Translations under genes and position numbers: made by a program
In this document: positions 1-11,782 of the stretch, one piece after another
How positions within the stretch are numbered: the first letter of the stretch is position 1
Layout: every line of letters begins with the position of its first letter
The notes under the pieces: generated by a model
Seen by the model: only the letters and a program-made list of their open reading frames with translations
Database searches by the model: none
What the model was told of the DNA's origin: nothing
Assembly: GCA_959347315.1 (NCBI GenBank)
Contig: OY365806.1
Location: 29,990,347 to 30,054,346 of the forward strand
DNA from: Bimastos eiseni
Lineage: Eukaryota > Annelida > Clitellata > Crassiclitellata > Lumbricidae
Reading direction: 5' to 3'
DNA: 64,000 nucleotides

Positions 1-892
1 CAGTAGCCCAACGCAGGTGAATGACCGCTTATAATGCGCTCCCTCGTTTTCCTTTTTGAAATGGGATGTGCTGTGAAGGACTAGTGTACCGTTTTCGTCC
101 AGCATCTAAACACTTCGTTCATCATCGCACGCCTATTTTGCGGAGATGCGCATCCCATGTTAGAAACGCCGAGTCTTTTGGTAAATACTCTGCTATTAGA
201 GACGATAAATCGTAACTGCGGGGCTAGATGAAGTGATCTTAGCCAGAGGTTATATTGGTATATGCATAGGGGCCTACCTAATACCTAGAAGAATGTAGCT
301 TAGTGTCAATTCAGGATTTTATTGGGCAATGATAGAACAAGTCACGGCGATCGCCTTGCGTCTGAAAGAAGGGTTATTCCGTGTGAAGATGGAAGGAAAA
401 TAACCCCCGTGACCTCTTGGTAGATTCACACTTCTTTTGTCTCTGAATTACTCGATGGACTGGAAGGAAGAAGGTGTTTGCCTTTCACGTAGGAGTGTGT
501 GGATCACGTGGACCCGAGATGGACCACGTTATTAAGATTTGTGGCTTGTCTGGGTGGTACTTATCTTGTTTTGGCTGCGCTCCGTCCCAATGAGCCTTTA
601 TTCACCCTGCGACCTCTCCTCTGACACTAGTATCGCAGATGGCGTGTGATAACAAGACGATAAATATGTTGCCATCGATTTTACTGTGCTAAAGCGCATG
701 CTGATGTTTAGCGGGTTCCCGCCATTTCGTTTCTTGTCGCTGTAGAGATTTCAAGTTTACGATTAGTCGGAGTTGCTCCACATTTCAACTATCCTGTAGA
801 GTATTAGAGGCGTTGATCATGTCAGCTTTTCCTTCACCTGTCCATCCATCCACCTTCGAACCTAAAATTAATACGGCCGTAGTAAATTCATG
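1..892. other. intergenic, nothing recognised
   Basis: No open reading frame, RNA gene or repeat that I can support. The sequence is ordinary mixed-composition DNA without long simple repeats. Confidence 0.5.
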
Positions 893-1043
893 CAGAGGCG
901 GCGATCTCGTTTGAGAGGTGAGGGGGACACCCAATGAGAGGGGTGAGAAATGTGGGGGATGGGAGGGACAAACTTATAACGTGTCTTTTTGTAAAAGTTG
1001 GGGGGACTTGTCCCCCTCGACCGCCCTCCCGGGATTGCCGCCC
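893..1043. mobile_element. G-rich MITE-like repeat, copy 1
   Basis: It starts CAGAGGCGGCGAT and ends GGGATTGCCGCC, which are imperfect inverted termini. It shares internal blocks with the copy at 3825-3963 in the same orientation: gggacacccaatgagagggg, a following gtgggggga run, and a ggggacttgtccccc palindrome. It carries no coding capacity. Two copies with the same termini suggest a small non-autonomous DNA transposon. No convincing target duplication was found. Confidence 0.5.
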
Positions 1044-1328
1044 TTTATCCTATACCTTTTACTAAGTTCATCCAATTTAAATGAGAGGAGGGGCTAAGTG
1101 CAGTGCCTGCAATTTAGTGTAAGCAAAGGTTCAATGCAAAATTCAGAATTTGGAAAAAAAATCGAAAATGGTTTTATCTGACACGCTGCAATCACAGACG
1201 CAGATTTCGATCTTCCTCGGCAAAATCCTACTCTTTTTTTTTCTGTCACGTCTGTCTCGCATCACTGACCTCTTAGCCACAAAGGCCGCCGAGATGTCTG
1301 TCTGTCTGTCTGTCTGTGTCTGTCTGTC

Positions 1329-1411
1329 AACCTCTTCTCCGTAACGGGAGGTTAACATTACTATCTCGCTGTCTGTTAACCTCTTCTCCGTAACGGGAGG
1401 TTAACATTACT
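1329..1411. repeat. 49-bp tandem duplication
   Basis: Two copies of a unit containing aacctcttctccgtaacggg and the following aggttaacattact lie 49 bp apart. Each copy carries a small inverted repeat, AACCTC...GAGGTT. A TGTC microsatellite precedes it at about 1295-1328. Confidence 0.7.
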
Positions 1412-3488
1412 GATATTTGGGGAGGCAGCGGCCGCAAAATTATTTCTTCTTACTAATTAAATACGATAAAGTACCTATTAACTGGGAACGCGAAATATGC
1501 TCTAGTCTCCTTCACAAAACGAAGGGACGACGAATAGCGCAACTACATTATTCTGCTCTTTGTCGCAGCCTATGATGACTCATGAAGGGAAAATGCTGTC
1601 CGAGTGTTAGGCGATGGGGCGTGGCTTGTTATGTGAGTGACATCCGCTCTTGTTATGAAGGGGCGTGGCTGCCATGTGTATATCAAACGCTACCAGTGGT
1701 TCTGATAAAGAGGCGTCGTCACCTTTTGACGGACACTGCAATGGCTTGGTAGACACCTAGCGAATACTTTGGCAATTTTTAGCTCGTATTCTATGGTCAC
1801 TTGGCGGAGAAAACATGTTTCTGATGTTGTTAACAGATTGATGACAGCCGAGTCTTTATGTAACTTATTACGGGGTTATTTATCTAGTAGCTACAAAAAT
1901 CTGCGGTGAATATAATATGTCGCTTAATTTCTTACGACAAGTCGTTTTAGCTCGCTCGGCGGCAGTTGAATATCGACGGTTAAAAGAGACCGGCGCTTGT
2001 GTGCAGAAATCGTTTTACACGCGGCGAAGCCCCGTGTTCGTTTTCGTCTTTACCACGAGTACCTCTAACTGCATGGATGCATCACCCCCACGCCTTCTCT
2101 GCTTCGTCTACCATGTTCCTGTAACGTAGAGTAGCCGTCACTTGTATGCTGTCCTTCACCTTTGCGACAGCGACAGTTAAAACAAGACTACTTGTCTGTC
2201 TGCTTTAGCTACACATAACTTTCTTGTGTTGTTAAACTTGGCAAAACATGCTACCGCAACTATATGTAGAATTTGTATTGTCGATGTTTTAGCACCATGC
2301 ATAAGATGAGTTTTCTGGCTCTGGAAATGGCTATGCAGGCCTATAGACTTAGGCTGTGCGATTGAATTAGTGTCTGACTGGATCAGATACAAATGTGACA
2401 ATATAATTTATGTGGCTGCATGTATATCTACACCCGTTCTTTTGCTTGCTTGGATGCATGCTTCTAGTGATCGAACAGTTGACTGGTTGACTGAACACGG
2501 TTTATAATTATTTTATTAGGCTCAATAATCTATTACGGTAGCTCATTAATTCATTCGTGTTCGTATCTGATCCAGCGTTCTGTTTTGTAAATAATTTGCT
2601 TGGTGATGTTAGCGCGGTCGTTCGTTATATCATTCATATGTATTGCGAAATATAACTTCTGACTTGGCAATCGTAATTCTGGCATTACATAAAGCAAGTG
2701 ATGGCTGGGCTGTGTTTCGACTATGGAGAACTGTAGCCATCAAAATTGACGTTTGAAATTTCGTCTTCGTGCTTTAGTGAACGGTTGCGATTATCTATGC
2801 TCCAGATGAACACGCCCTCTACCAAGTTGTTAGCAGCTTTTTACCGCCACAATCTACTTCACGCTTTGCGTTATATTATGCGCGTGTAAGTGCATGCTTT
2901 AACCATGCTATTTCTGCTCAAAATTAAATTTATTTAAAACGTAAATGTTAATATGTTAATCGAGATCTTGGACTATTAGTATTAAACCATTTATAACAAA
3001 ATGAAACTAATTAATTTGAAAAATTATTGTCTGGTTATGGCAGATATTAGTAGGCCTGCGGGTTGATGTTTCGTAGTATCATATCGCCGGACAGAATTTG
3101 TATTTAATAATGTCAGCTAGCAGAAGGCGCTCATGTGGCTATGAAGGTAACTTACATTAACTGTCTAATGTCAAAGCACATTATTGGTGGCCATGGTGTT
3201 GCTCTGACTGTAGATACTCAATGAATGCATTATTTACAAGAGCATTCGGTTATGTTACATGACGTGGATCAGGAATCTTGGGCACTGAAACAGTTCGTTC
3301 CTCGATGTAATTCCGTTTGTCTTGCTCTCTAATTGTGAATTGGGAGCCGCCAATGGTCAATTGCCGTTATCCCAGCGTTATTTGCTTAGAATCTAAGTTT
3401 GTGTCCTCCTTAATTTACTTGGCCCCATTAACGATAGCGTTGGAAGAGCTGCGACGAATTTGCTATTTATAAGAATAATGGAGACATT
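1412..3488. other. intergenic, nothing recognised
   Basis: Only short open frames without family motifs. There are no repeats beyond short AT-rich runs. Confidence 0.4.
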
Positions 3489-3663
3489 GAGCCTCGGAGC
3501 CGCGCACTACATTGGGCCTCTGGGCCGCGCACTTCATTGGGCCTCTGGGCCGCGCACTCCATTGGGCCTCTGGGCCGCGCACTCCATTGGGCCTCTGGGC
3601 CGCGCACTTCATTGGGCCTCTGGGCCGCGCACTCCATTGGGCCTCTGGGCCGCGCACTCCATT
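3489..3663. repeat. 25-bp GC-rich minisatellite, 7 copies
   Basis: There are seven exact-length units of the type gggcctctgggccgcgcact+yCATT. Copies 2-7 are nearly identical and copy 1 is diverged (gagcctcgg...). Because 25 is not a multiple of 3, each frame reads through as a 25-residue pseudo-repeat, so open frames here are an artefact of the array. Confidence 0.9.
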
Positions 3664-3824
3664 GGGCGGCAACTTTAAAAATTGAACAATAAGTTTAAGA
3701 CTCTGAGCGAGACGACAATAAATAATAAGACTGAAAGCTATAATTTTAGAACACAAATATTAAAGGGGCAAAAGAAAGCGGGCAGTCGCTAAATCCATGT
3801 TTTATTCTGATTTGACGCTTTCGC

Positions 3825-3963
3825 CAGAGGCGATAATTTCGTTTGACAGGTGGGGGGGGGACACCCAATGAGAGGGGTAGAAAATGTGGGGGACACGCGT
3901 AAAGCGTGTCTCCACTGGTGGCTGGGGACTTGTCCCCCTGGACCACCGGGATCGCCACCTCTG
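3825..3963. mobile_element. G-rich MITE-like repeat, copy 2
   Basis: It starts CAGAGGCGAT and ends ATCGCCACCTCTG, an imperfect terminal inverted repeat. The interior matches the copy at 893-1043. The flanking 8 bp on each side do not match, so no target duplication is claimed. Confidence 0.55.
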
Positions 3964-4435
3964 CCTACTGCTAGGGCGCTATAATAAATCACACTTAGGG
4001 ATATAGTACGTAATTTAAGGGGGTCAGTATGTAGGCCTATGTACTTGTATTTTCACAGATAATTCTAATAGGTCGAAATTGTTAACCGTTTTTTTTTAGC
4101 TGAAGCCGTTGAAGTTCAGCTGCCTTCCTAGAGAGCCAGCCACCAGAAAAAGTTTCGCTATAAACGGGAACCAGTGTTTCGATCGACGCTTCAACGTCCG
4201 TCCTTTTGACATGGTCCCCGTGACATGGTCTCTACTTGAGAACGGGAGAACCATGGGATCTGTTGGATACCGTCATGCATGCCACACCATCGTCCTCTGG
4301 CGGATAGGTGGCGTACGTGTACTTCTCAGGAATATAAGTGACCTGCGATGTGGAATGGGTCTGCTTAGGAATTAATTTGTATTTGCAGACCAGCTTCAGT
4401 TTGATTATGTAAATAACAATGAATGAAAAAATTAG

Positions 4436-4903
4436 TGCATACATACATACATGCATACATACATACAACATACATGCATAGTATTCATATTTATTTAAAG
4501 TTCAGTGGATATATTTTCAGTTCATATTAATATAAATTTATATTTTAAATATGAGTATAAAATTCATTTAGTGTGATTGGTAGAGCTGCAGTTAAAAATG
4601 ATAGCTGTAAATAATCTAACAGTTGCAAATATATGTATTATGTATAAATTGAATAAGCTGGTCCGCTTCTATGTGATGCTTAGAATTTTGGCCGTTTATG
4701 TTAAAAGTCTACCTCATCTACAAAAATCTGTGCATATAACGGTCGGTAGGGGCCTTATAATGGCATTTAATGAATGTAGTTGCGCATTATTATTATTATT
4801 ATTAGTTTTTGTTATTATTAGTTTTTTTGCCATAGGGTACATAGGATCCCTCTGGGACTAGAACATTATTTAAGAAAGGTATAAAAACGTCTGGAACGGC
4901 CCC

Positions 4904-4946
<43 letters not shown>

Positions 4947-5260
4947 TATGTCATTAGGTACTTCATTACCCATGGATCTAGAGATTATTATATGATGTGT
5001 AATTGTCTGGAGGGTCAGGCCTCGTCATCGGGGCTTGAAGAGAAAGTACCCTCAAATGCGACAAGATTACTACTATTATTATCATTATTATTATTATTGT
5101 TATTTTTATTTTTTTACCCGAGGTAAATGCTGATCCCTTGGGTTGATAAAACTAATCTCCGGAGAGAGACGTGTTATTGCTATTGTTATTATCATATTAT
5201 TATTATATATATCTTATTATATGTACTTTTATTTGATTATTATTATTATTATATAATGGC
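4436..5260. repeat. microsatellite-rich stretch
   Basis: ACAT repeats lie at about 4436-4475. Several TTA/ATT trinucleotide tracts follow at about 4786-4830, 4904-4945, 5070-5110 and 5185-5255. No gene is supported here. Confidence 0.75.
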
Positions 5261-5783
5261 AAGCATCAGTCGTTGGTGCTCTGTAACATGTATATATGTC
5301 ACTCTATGCCATATTTTTATTTACGTGTATAGAGCCTATTTTTCAACACCGTGATCTATAACCCAGCATCAATCGATGTCCCTAAGCAGTTTGTGAAGGG
5401 CATATACTCGAGGTATCAACGCATTAACCGTCCCATAGGAAGTCCCAACCCGTACTCTATCTAGCAAAGGGTACACGTGAGTTCGTGATCCAGATGAATA
5501 GAGCCTTTAACCAATCGGCTACCGTGACCCAGATAAACGTACTACTGTGCACTGATTTTGTGTATACTTTTATAAACTTGAAAGTTTAGCGCAAGTTCTG
5601 ATACAACGACTGCCAGTTGCGTAGCGCGCTGTGTAATCTAATGTCATCATTAAATTTCTTAACGTCTTTCGTATAAATTTCAGTCCTCACTACCGCTATG
5701 CATGTCAAATTACACAAAGTGGGCGATAATCCAGCAATAGATATATGCTGTTGGTACTTCATGCTGGGCCCCTACTTCAATGA
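5261..5783. other. intergenic, nothing recognised
   Basis: No coding or structural feature recognised. Confidence 0.4.
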
Positions 5784-6217
5784 CCTTTTAATCTGTCGGG
5801 ACAAGTCTGAGGGCAATTCGTTGTACAGCCCACGTCAATCTATTTCAATGCATGAACCGAAATCCCGTTTATATCAGACAAGATTAGAACCCCCTCTTGT
5901 TGTTTAGCGATGGCTCGCTTCACACGTGTCTCTTCTATTTTCAGGTTTTGTTTATATCCGGTCTTTCATCACATAATGCATTCTCTGACTGATGACGACG
6001 TGGTTAAAAAAGTTTCTTATTCCTTCTGGATTGGATATAATAAGCGAATGCGGTGTATCTAAAACGCCCCCTGGGGTAACAAACTCTTTTTAAGGTTGTT
6101 CAAGTTTCGCTTTTAATAATCGTGCTGGAGACTGTATAATAATATTTCGTTGATATTCACAAGTTGTAAGTTCGCCTCTAGGTGACATGACTTATTTCAG
6201 AGATTTAAGTCTTGGGC
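5784..6217 (+). repeat. duplicated segment, copy A (paralogous empty site)
   Basis: This segment is strongly similar to 7443-7790 followed directly by 22171-22217. Shared blocks include gcaattcgttgtacagccca, tctcttctattttcaggttt and aagttgtaagttcgcctcta. Copy A is continuous, whereas copy B is split by the Polinton. Small indels and substitutions separate the two, so the duplication predates or accompanies some divergence. Confidence 0.85.
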
Positions 6218-7442
6218 TAACACGGTCCTCCGTAAAAGGGGAACTTAAATGAGGTTGCGCCCATTTAACGGAGCTTAGTTCATTGAAGAATGAGCCGAAT
6301 ATTAAAACCTGTACATTCACATCTGCCGTCCTAACTTGATGTCAGATGCATTGCTCACTCCATATCGCTTTCATAACTGGCTAGTTCTGATACTGGCTGG
6401 TGTTGAAATCTATATTTTGTGATATCGGTGGATTATCTTCTTTCATCTGCTCTGATGCTCCTATTTGGAATCGTCTACCAAAAACGTCCAAATTGCCAAC
6501 TTTCATCTCGCTTAAATAAATTCTCAAGTCTTTTATACCCTGCATTTCCGTTCAGTTAAGATTTTGTTTTGCATGGGCTTGATAAGTGTTTAAAAAAAAT
6601 CATAATAAATGCATAAAACTGCTAGACTGCAGTTGAAGTGATTATTAAAAATAAATGAAATCGTGTCTAATATTAGAGAATAGATCGATGTAAATGTTCT
6701 TTTTGAAGCTGAAAGGAGTCAGCTCTTTGTGTGTAGGTCTAAAGCCATTGATGTTCTGTTGCAACAGAATTATTCAATGGTCATTTTGAATGTGCCTATA
6801 AAGAGGAGACTCTATCTACTTCCATTAAACTTGCGTCGTCAGTTCAAACCCCCACGCCAACACAAGGATATGTCGGCGTTTATGTTACACCATCCTACCG
6901 TAGCGAAGTCTTCTTTGAAATGATTACGTCGACCGTTCACTCGATTGGGAGATTCAGGTGACGAAATGGAATTTCCTGCGAAGTGACTGTCCTAGCATTA
7001 TAGCTTGTACTTCAAGTATTCAAGGTAGGCTTTTATAATAATAATTCTTGACCACTCAACTAATTTACAACTCGTGTAAAAAATGCTCCTATAATCGTTT
7101 ATGAGCTAGGTTAATGGACTACGCAAAATATGACCTATCTTGACACACCTCCGCCCCATCCTTTCTTTTATGGTAACCTACATTTGGAACACAAAACTAA
7201 CGAGAAACTACAGCAGTGAGTAATGTCATTACTCAATTGTATAGACCCTATACTCGTATATATCTCGTTAAAAGAACAGTAGGATCCTACTAAAAACTAT
7301 GTCTAATGGTACCATTAACTGTAAAGCAAGTTGGCTGTGACGGTTAGACGCTGCAACAGACTTAGTCCTTCCAAGACCATACTGTGACTACTAATTGGGA
7401 TCCTATGAAACTGTCGGTACCGAAGGTACTCTTAATAATGTA
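6218..7442. other. intergenic, nothing recognised
   Basis: This lies between the two copies of the duplicated segment. Only short frames without motifs are present. Confidence 0.4.
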
Positions 7443-7790
7443 GTTTTAATCAATCGGGACAAGTCCGAGAGCAATTCGTTGTACAGCCCACGTCACTAAA
7501 ATCCCGTTTTCAGACAAGATTAGAACCTGTTGTCTAGCGATGGCTCGTTTCACACGTATCTCTTCTATTTTCAGGTTTTGTTTCTGTCCGGTCTTTCATC
7601 ACCTAATGCATTCTCTGACTGATGGCGTGGTTAAAAAAGTATCTTAGTCGTTCTGGATTGGATATAATATGCGAATGCGGTGTATCGTGGTAATATCGGT
7701 TTCTTTTTATATTTAAAACGCTCCAAGGGGTAGCAAACTGTTTTCGTCTTTAATATTTGTGCTCAACACTATTATATTTCGTTGTAAGTT
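7443..7790 (+). repeat. duplicated segment, copy B, left part
   Basis: This is the left part of the second copy of the segment at 5784-6217. It ends exactly at the Polinton, and its last six bases are TAAGTT (7785-7790), the target duplication. The remainder resumes at 22171. Confidence 0.85.
7785..7790. repeat. Polinton target-site duplication, left
   Basis: TAAGTT immediately precedes the element's AG terminus. It matches 22171-22176. Confidence 0.93.
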
Positions 7791-8082
7791 AGTAGGTATA
7801 AAACGCGCTATCTGGGTCAATTGACCAGAATATAGCTCAAAATCACCCACCTAATAGGTTACAAAACGTATTTTTAACCTATAACCAGGTTAAAAATAAC
7901 CAATTCCTACACAAACCTAAACTCCTAGGTCAAACATCAACCAACAGACTAAGAAAAACGCCAGGAAATTTCCAATAGTTTCGATGATGAGCCACAATTC
8001 ATGCACAAAGCCCCTGGTCAAAACGTCCGCCAATAGGTCAAAAGTCACGGGAATTTCCAATAGTTTCGATAATGAGTCATCA
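7791..8082 (+). repeat. Polinton left terminal inverted repeat
   Basis: The outer ~230 bp (7791 to about 8025) pair with 21940-22170. The inner ~60 bp (about 8023-8082) pair with about 21090-21155, across an insertion in the right repeat. The repeat holds two related sub-blocks of aatttccaatagtttcgat, about 85 bp apart. Its inner end reaches the 3' end of the integrase gene. Confidence 0.85.
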
Positions 8083-9489
8083 CGTGGCCACCAAGTCTTC
8101 ATTATCAACCCAGGAATTAAATGACTCAGGATGACCCAACCATTTCACCAGCGACTTGTTTCCCCGTTTCCTGATAACTTTTTCTATTCTAAATATTTCT
8201 TGAGTAGTCTTCTGTAGCTCCTGTTCATAAAATGAGCCCTGTATTTCCTCACCATTATAATCAGTATTCTTATAAGTTGGTGGATCCGTGTATTGAATCT
8301 TTGAAATTGTGAAGATCTCTTCCGACCATCTCGGTGTAAAACCTTTTTCAAAGATGTTCTGCTTCTTAGTTATTCTAACTTCATCACCGATCGATAACCT
8401 GGGTATAATAGGTTCCTAGATCTCATCACCGTATAAGTTCATCCAAACTACCTTTTCATTCATTTTCAAACTAGCTTTAGAGGGTGTCATTTTAATGGAA
8501 GAATGCCTAATTTCATCCTACACATCGATATATCGTCTAGTTGAATTAGCTGTAAAATAGTTAAACATTCTTTCACGAATTGTTCTATTGCAACGCTCAA
8601 CAACGCACGACTTTTCTTCGTTCTCCGTAGAATACAACTCGACTAATTTCTTAACGTCTTTATTATAATATTCTTTACCTTTATCCACCCAAACCTTGCC
8701 TGGTCTTCTACCGCTCTCGAATATTTTCACGAAGAGCTTAGCCGTAGATTTTCCACTCTTATCATTTAATGGTACAATCCAACCGTACTTGGAAAACACA
8801 TCTATTACGGTTAGTAAGTATTTCACGCCATCGTTATCTTTAGCGAAACTCTGCATATCGACTAAATCAGCAGCCCATATTTCATCTATTCCACCAACGA
8901 CACCTTCCTCTTCCTAAAACGTCTTACTACAGGCTTATGTAACTCATCCGCGAGTTGGTCGGTCCATTGTAATTTTAGGCTTTTTTAAAACCTAACCCGA
9001 GACTAGCTTTGGTAGATAATATAGGTTTGACAAGACTTCCTTCTATTCGCTCTCGTAAGCTAGGGTTAGGAATATTATTCAATTCATTAGTCATCGTTCT
9101 ATCGGCGACATTCCTAGAAGCTGTATCCGCGTGCTGGTCATAAGATAATCGAGATGACATGCAGCGTCGTCGATTCTATTGACGGGCTTTGACCAAACCT
9201 TAGGAGTTCTATCAGAATTCAGCCTCAAATCAAGTCTAGTACCAGGACCAGTAAACGAATGTCCCGGCAAGTGCATCTCACCTGGATATTTAGCCCACGG
9301 CAGCTTAATACTGCCGGTAACCGAATTTAAAGATCCAACTAAATCACCACCTTCAGAAGACTTCACGAATTGCGTCTTTGTCTTTCCACATATATCACAT
9401 GTGCCTCTAAGCAGTGACCTTCCGTTCTTAGTCACAACATTCTGGATATTTTTAGTTTCAGTACGAGTTTTACACTTTACGCAATACAT
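8080..9489 (-). pseudogene. INT: DUF5679-like zinc domain + PLA2-like domain + RVE integrase + chromodomain (broken)
   Basis: A multidomain Polinton protein, read right to left. The N-terminus has two CxxC knuckles (MYCVKCKT... then CDICGKT). A parvovirus-type phospholipase A2-like segment follows, with the calcium-loop-like GHSFTGPGT and a PVNRIDDAACHLDY block where the His-Asp dyad is expected. The next part is the integrase core, with an ELHKP entry, DLVDMQSF (first Asp), KVWVDKGKEYYN (second Asp) and STENEEKSCVVERCNRT (Glu). A chromodomain ends it (FRIEKVIRK...SFNSWVDNEDL). The start is ATG at 9489. Frameshifts lie near 9143, 8985 and 8900, and in-frame stops at 8518-8520 and 8416-8418. 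Missing residues after 8520 point to a small deletion. I read it as one fused gene because no stop-start signal separates the parts in the conserved frame. Confidence 0.88.
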
Positions 9490-9519
9490 CCTTTTTAAAT
9501 ACAATTAGATATAATTAAA
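9490..9519. promoter_or_regulatory. 30-bp divergent intergenic promoter
   Basis: Only 30 AT-rich bases separate the start codons of the divergent integrase-fusion gene (minus) and packaging ATPase gene (plus). It holds TATTTAAAA-like and ATAATTAAAATG-like sequences, one facing each gene, so a shared bidirectional promoter is likely. Confidence 0.55.
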
Positions 9520-10297
9520 ATGAAAGTCAAAGATTTATCGTGAAACGACGTATTATCTAAGAGATTCAATAACCCTCTTTTACCTAGAAGTATAGGAGGG
9601 TTAATCGTAGGAAAGTCCGGATGCGGTAAGACGACTTTATTGTTGAACCTACTTCCAAGACCTGGATGGCTAGACTACGACAATCTGCAAGTATTCGGAA
9701 GATCTCTCTTTCAACCAGAGTATAAAATACTCAAGCAAGCATTTGAAGAAAAAAATACCGAAAGAATCCATCATCGGGCTATTCAATTGCCAAGACGAGA
9801 CCATGAGACTAAATGTTCCGCCGGCCTTAGTAGTTGAGGCAATGGCTAAACACTTGTATAAAAAATCTTATATCTACTGTAAGTTCTTGGAATCATCGGA
9901 ACACGTGCCAGACCCGTGATACTAGAATCGTGAAAAGAAAAACTTGATGATTTTCGATGATTTACAGTTAGGAAAGCAAAATAACTGTGAGACCTACTAC
10001 ATCCGGAGAAGGCATAGTAATGTTGATTGCTTCTACCTCGCTCAAAATTATTTCAAACTACCTAGACAGACGCTTAGAGAGAATGCAAACTTTATCTGCT
10101 TGTTTCCTCAAGACCAGAAAAATATTAATCACATTTACCACGATCACGTAAGTACAGACATGTCTGAGGATGAGTTTAAGAAACTATGTGAAGCAGCCTG
10201 GAAGCAACCTCATGGATTTGTAGTGATAGATCAGACTAGTAATAAGAATAACGGCAAGTATAGATGCGGTTTCGATGAATTCTACATTCCATTATAA
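9520..10297 (+). pseudogene. ATP: FtsK/HerA-type genome-packaging ATPase (broken)
   Basis: A packaging motor ATPase of the kind Polintons share with adenovirus-like and giant-virus-like elements. Walker A is visible as GKSGCGKTT (about 9610-9637). Walker B is visible as LMIFDDLQ (about 9945-9968), followed by a NYFKLPRQTLRENANFI block typical of the sensor region. The start is ATG 9520 inside ATAATTAAAATG. It is broken by an in-frame TGA at 9541, a frameshift near 9760-9780, and two stops just before Walker B (about 9918-9926). The terminal stop is at 10295. It is followed closely by the minor capsid gene. Confidence 0.9.
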
Positions 10298-10319
10298 AAA
10301 AATCTTGTATATTTTAGAA

Positions 10320-11110
10320 ATGGAATCGCTTCTAAAAAAGATTGCCGACTACACCGAAAGGATCGCTCGTTACACAAAGCCAAAGTCATCGTTTTACATA
10401 TTATTGAGTGATAAGAGATCGCGAATAAGGACTCGATTCAATCCGTTGATTCAGTTCGATAAAGATAAAAAGTACGAGATGGCTCTTTTCAATCAGGATA
10501 CGTATTTTTCATTGCCAAACATCGATGAGACTAACAACAACTTTTCGTATTCGCCGAATGGTGGAGGTATGTGGGTTACTATAACCATTCCCGAAGGCCG
10601 CTATGAAATTACAGACATTAACGAATACGTCCAGAGAATCATGAACGAAAACGAGCATTACGATATGGTTAACGAAGAATACAATATTAAGATAGAAGCA
10701 AACAGCAGTACGTTAAAGACTGTTGTACATATAGCGGAGAATTACATGGTTGATTTTTGGGCGTTGAACTCTATCGGAAAAGTCCTCGGTTTCGATAGAC
10801 GACGTTATTCAGCAGGGCACCAAGAATCAGAGAATATAGTGGACATAATGAGTGTTAGTAATCTGAGTGTAACGAGCGATATCATCGGGGCTTCCTATAG
10901 CAACGGAACGACTGATAATATAATTTATTCCTTTTCCCGAATGTAGGGCCCGGCTATAAGATTATCGAAACGCCTAGGAACTTGATATATCTTCCAATCA
11001 CCCTATCCACGATTTCGACGACGGAAACGTCTCTCACAGACCAAAATGGCCAACTAATTAATCTACGAGGTGCGGAATTAGCGCTGAGGTTTCATATAAG
11101 AGAGGCTTAA
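10320..11110 (+). pseudogene. Polinton minor capsid protein (penton-like, single jelly roll), frameshifted
   Basis: It is recognised by its overall pattern: an N-terminal short helix, FNPLIQFDKDKKYEMAL, FSYSPNGG, then IPEGRYEITDINEYVQ. These are characteristic of the penton-like protein that fills capsid vertices. ATG 10320 is preferred over the upstream in-frame ATG at 10275, because 10275 lies inside the ATPase gene. The frame is open for 208 codons to 10946. A single-base loss in the ccc run near 10940 then shifts it, and the conserved reading continues in another frame to a stop at 11108 (C-terminus LRGAELALRFHIREA). One indel is the only lesion, so it decayed little. Confidence 0.85.
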
Positions 11111-11125
11111 AAGTTTTTATAGTTT

Positions 11126-11136
11126 AATATAAAATG
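11126..11136 (+). promoter_or_regulatory. AATATAAAATG start motif (representative of a set)
   Basis: The same motif overlaps other start codons. On the plus strand it lies at 11775-11785, 12233-12245 and 12666-12677, with looser forms at 9511-9522 and 13104-13118. On the minus strand it ends at 16840, 17203, 20973 and 21027. Its fixed position, reaching into the ATG, suggests a combined TATA-like and initiation signal. Confidence 0.6.
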
Positions 11137-11707
11137 AGTCGATACACAAATGTCAAAGTTAATATTTCGGAAGGACAAAAAGACAAAATCAAAAGATCTC
11201 TACAAGCGGGAACCGGCGTTAGCATTGGATTAAAGCACAACGATTTAAATGGAACCCACGTTTTAGCTCTTACACAGGCGCAGGTTAACAAGTTAGCTAA
11301 GGCGTATCAGGATGGAATAGGCGCGACTATGAAAATGAGTAAAACGCAATTGATACATAATGCCAAGGTCGAAGGTGGCTTTATCGGCGCCATTTTACCG
11401 TTTCTGGCAACTGCGGGTAAATTTCTGCTATCGAGCGTGTTACCGAGCTTAGCAACGGGCGCATTAACAGGAATAGGTGCAGCGGCCGGATCAAAAGTCA
11501 TAGACAAAGTCACCGGATCGGGTGGTGCAATATATCTCAATAGTCGAGGGTAAAAACTACAAGATAGTGCAACAAGGACATGGTCATTACCTGAAGCCAT
11601 GGCAAGGTTCTGGACTCGATGGTGTGGGAGAAGGTCTGTATCTGAAAACAGGCTCTGGATTCGTAAATGGTGAAGGGCTTATCCTTGGATCAGATTCGCC
11701 GTTTTAA
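11134..11707 (+). pseudogene. small virion-associated hydrophobic protein, frameshifted
   Basis: The first frame (11134-11553) encodes a polar N-terminus with TQAQVNKLAKAYQDG, then a long Ala/Gly/Leu-rich stretch at about residues 85-125 (FIGAILPFLATAGKFL...). Near 11515-11535 the frame shifts, and a Gly-rich tail (YLKTGSGF...GLILGSDSPF) continues to 11707. The hydrophobic, glycine-rich make-up resembles the membrane-active or core virion proteins of Polintons and adintoviruses. I cannot assign a biochemical role. The start lies in AATATAAAATG (11126-11136). Confidence 0.7.
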
Positions 11708-11782
11708 AACCTTCGACTCTTCGGATTGTTACTATAATTTTTTTCTTATCTCAGCTTAAATAAAAAGTCATTTCAATATAAA

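Noticed and set aside
3463..3756. Open frames on both strands with a 25-residue Gly/Pro/Ala repeat
   Set aside because: Produced by the 25-bp minisatellite; the same pseudo-repeat appears in several frames.
11307..11600. Minus-strand 97-codon frame
   Set aside because: Antisense shadow of the hydrophobic virion protein.
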